From IMG/VR virus record IMGVR_UViG_3300032236_001850, positions 302,392-366,391 of that record: 64,000 nucleotides of DNA, one strand, 5' to 3'. Shown piece after piece: positions 63,230 through 64,000 of the stretch. Position 1 is the stretch's first letter; the number at the start of each line of letters is the position of its first letter. Source of the stretch: a virus. Below the pieces are notes generated by a model, which searched no databases, had not been told where the DNA came from, and worked only from the letters and a program-made list of their open reading frames with translations. Made by a program: the position numbers and the translations under genes.

Positions 63230-63943
63230 ATGAATTTAGTCGGAATCGACTTCTCACTGAATTCTCCAGCTTTTTGTTGTTTTAAGAACAATAGATATAT
63301 ATGGGGATCAGTTTCAAGATCAGACAGAACGTCTGAATCTTTATTAAAAAACAAGAAAAAACCATATTTTATACTTGATTCTAACGATAGCTTTATTGTA
63401 AAGATATTAGAGAAACAGGAATTTACTACAGAGTATTCTGCTAGGGAAAGAGAAAAAATGGGATATTTCTTAGAAATTGTTGAAGTTCTTTGGAATTCTA
63501 TACTTGAGATCATGGGCGATGAGCCATTCCATGTAGCAATGGAGGGTTTAAGTTTTTCGTCCAATGGTAACTCACTTGTAGACATCTCGATGGCAACAGC
63601 TCTACTGAGAGAAAGAATAATAGATAGAATTGGAAGTGAAAATTTTTATGTTTTCTCACCAACAACTCTTAAAAAATTCGCAGTTAAGGGCAACGCAAAA
63701 AAGGATGAATTGTATCACGCATTATATAATTTAAGAGAGGATGAAACAAACTTGAATGTGTTCTGTAAGATATTAGAAGAGAATAAAAACGAATGGATAA
63801 CTAAGGCTAAGGCAATAAACAAGCCAATAGATGATGTTGTCGATTCAACTTGGGTAAACTTGTATTTAAAAGAGGAATTAAGAGGGAATAATGAAATTAT
63901 TAAAGGAAAAAAGAATAACAAAACTACAAAGAAATTGGGATAA
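63230..63943 (+). CDS. RuvC-like Holliday junction resolvase
   Basis: A 237-aa RNase H-fold nuclease. The N-terminal GIDFSLNSPA gives the first catalytic Asp (D7), VAMEGLSFSS the Glu (E105), and the C-terminal DDVVDSTWVNLYL the last acidic pair (D201/D202 with D205); between them FSPTTLKKFAVKGNAKKDE (143-160) carries the conserved basic residues of RuvC-type resolvases. It would cut four-way or branched DNA before or during packaging and recombination, replacing T4 endonuclease VII. The C-terminal tail is strongly basic (Lys/Asn-rich), suited to DNA binding. Its last 53 bases overlap the start of a gene that runs off the window. Confidence 0.85.
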   Translation: MNLVGIDFSLNSPAFCCFKNNRYIWGSVSRSDRTSESLLKNKKKPYFILDSNDSFIVKILEKQEFTTEYSAREREKMGYFLEIVEVLWNSILEIMGDEPFHVAMEGLSFSSNGNSLVDISMATALLRERIIDRIGSENFYVFSPTTLKKFAVKGNAKKDELYHALYNLREDETNLNVFCKILEENKNEWITKAKAINKPIDDVVDSTWVNLYLKEELRGNNEIIKGKKNNKTTKKLG

Positions 63944-64000
63944 AATTCTATTGACTCTTTCTGAGCAATCCCCAATAATCGAACAAGCAATCAATATTTT
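63891..64000 (+). CDS. Partial CDS running off the window end
   Basis: An ATG at 63891, inside the basic tail of the resolvase gene, opens a frame with no stop to the end of the window (36 full codons). The product begins MKLLKEKRITKLQRNWD and continues hydrophobic-polar; it looks like the start of a helical protein. The overlap of 53 bases is longer than elsewhere here, so a later start in this frame is possible. Confidence 0.5.
   Translation, partial: MKLLKEKRITKLQRNWDKILLTLSEQSPIIEQAINI

Noticed and set aside
63294-63301. GATATATA inside the resolvase gene
   Set aside because: It is within coding sequence, not before a gene start, and probably a chance occurrence.
1-64000. tRNA, rRNA, integrase, attachment site or IS element
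   Set aside because: Gaps are too short for tRNAs and no transposase or integrase motif was seen; absence in this window says nothing of the rest of the genome.

Overview
The window is a 64 kb piece of a large tailed bacteriophage genome, most likely a contractile-tailed (T4-like, myovirus-type) phage of a Bacteroidota host. The tail assignment rests on a baseplate set: an OB-fold spike protein (gp5-like), a gp27-like hub, a gp53/LysM-like wedge protein, gp25 and gp6/baseplate-J homologues, a possible tail-tube-type protein, and many very long adhesin-like proteins. The host assignment is inference: the DNA is AT-rich, nearly all starts follow A-rich leaders such as aaataaaaaatg instead of a Shine-Dalgarno sequence, and the phage carries its own ribosomal-protein-S1-like gene. 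No integrase, tRNA, CRISPR array or IS element was seen, and no gap between genes exceeds about 110 bases.

Layout. 1-3.2 kb: small coiled-coil proteins and an 858-aa protein with a peptidoglycan-binding-like segment, closed by a terminator. 3.2-5.2 kb: a P-loop nucleotide-kinase-like gene and a class II glutamine amidotransferase/asparagine synthetase. 5.2-8.6 kb: small unknown proteins, several with N-termini resembling T4 capsid-targeting sequences, and one minus-strand gene. 8.6-10.5 kb: unknowns and a Nudix hydrolase. 10.5-19.4 kb: hub/baseplate genes, including one with nine 69-bp coding repeats. 19.5-22.1 kb: the S1-like protein and an amidoligase-like enzyme. 22.1-25.5 kb: connector-like protein, gp25, gp6 and an unknown. 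25.5-38.3 kb: giant adhesin/fibre proteins, two with threonine tracts, and a glycosyltransferase. 38.3-39.1 kb: phoH on the minus strand. 39.2-58.7 kb: further structural and fibre genes, ending with three collagen-like fibre paralogues, the last carrying a self-processing Hint (intein-like) domain. 58.8-60.1 kb: a membrane/coiled-coil cassette. 60.1-64 kb: structural proteins, a tail-tube-like protein, a small putative packaged protein, a RuvC-like resolvase and a gene running off the window.

How it works together. The octamer GATATATA occurs 23-50 bases upstream of nine gene starts (5261, 7118, 19494, 22889, 32327, 39207, 53188, 58794, 62981). It looks like the -10 element of a phage late promoter, analogous to the T4 late TATAAATA, and would fire the virion operons together. 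The two minus-strand genes lie outside this system; one has a TTGAAA-N17-TATAAT promoter-like sequence. The points most worth following are the late-promoter family, the capsid-targeting-like N-termini, the S1-like protein in a Shine-Dalgarno-poor phage, the glycosyltransferase beside Thr-tract adhesins, and the Hint domain lacking its usual +1 nucleophile.
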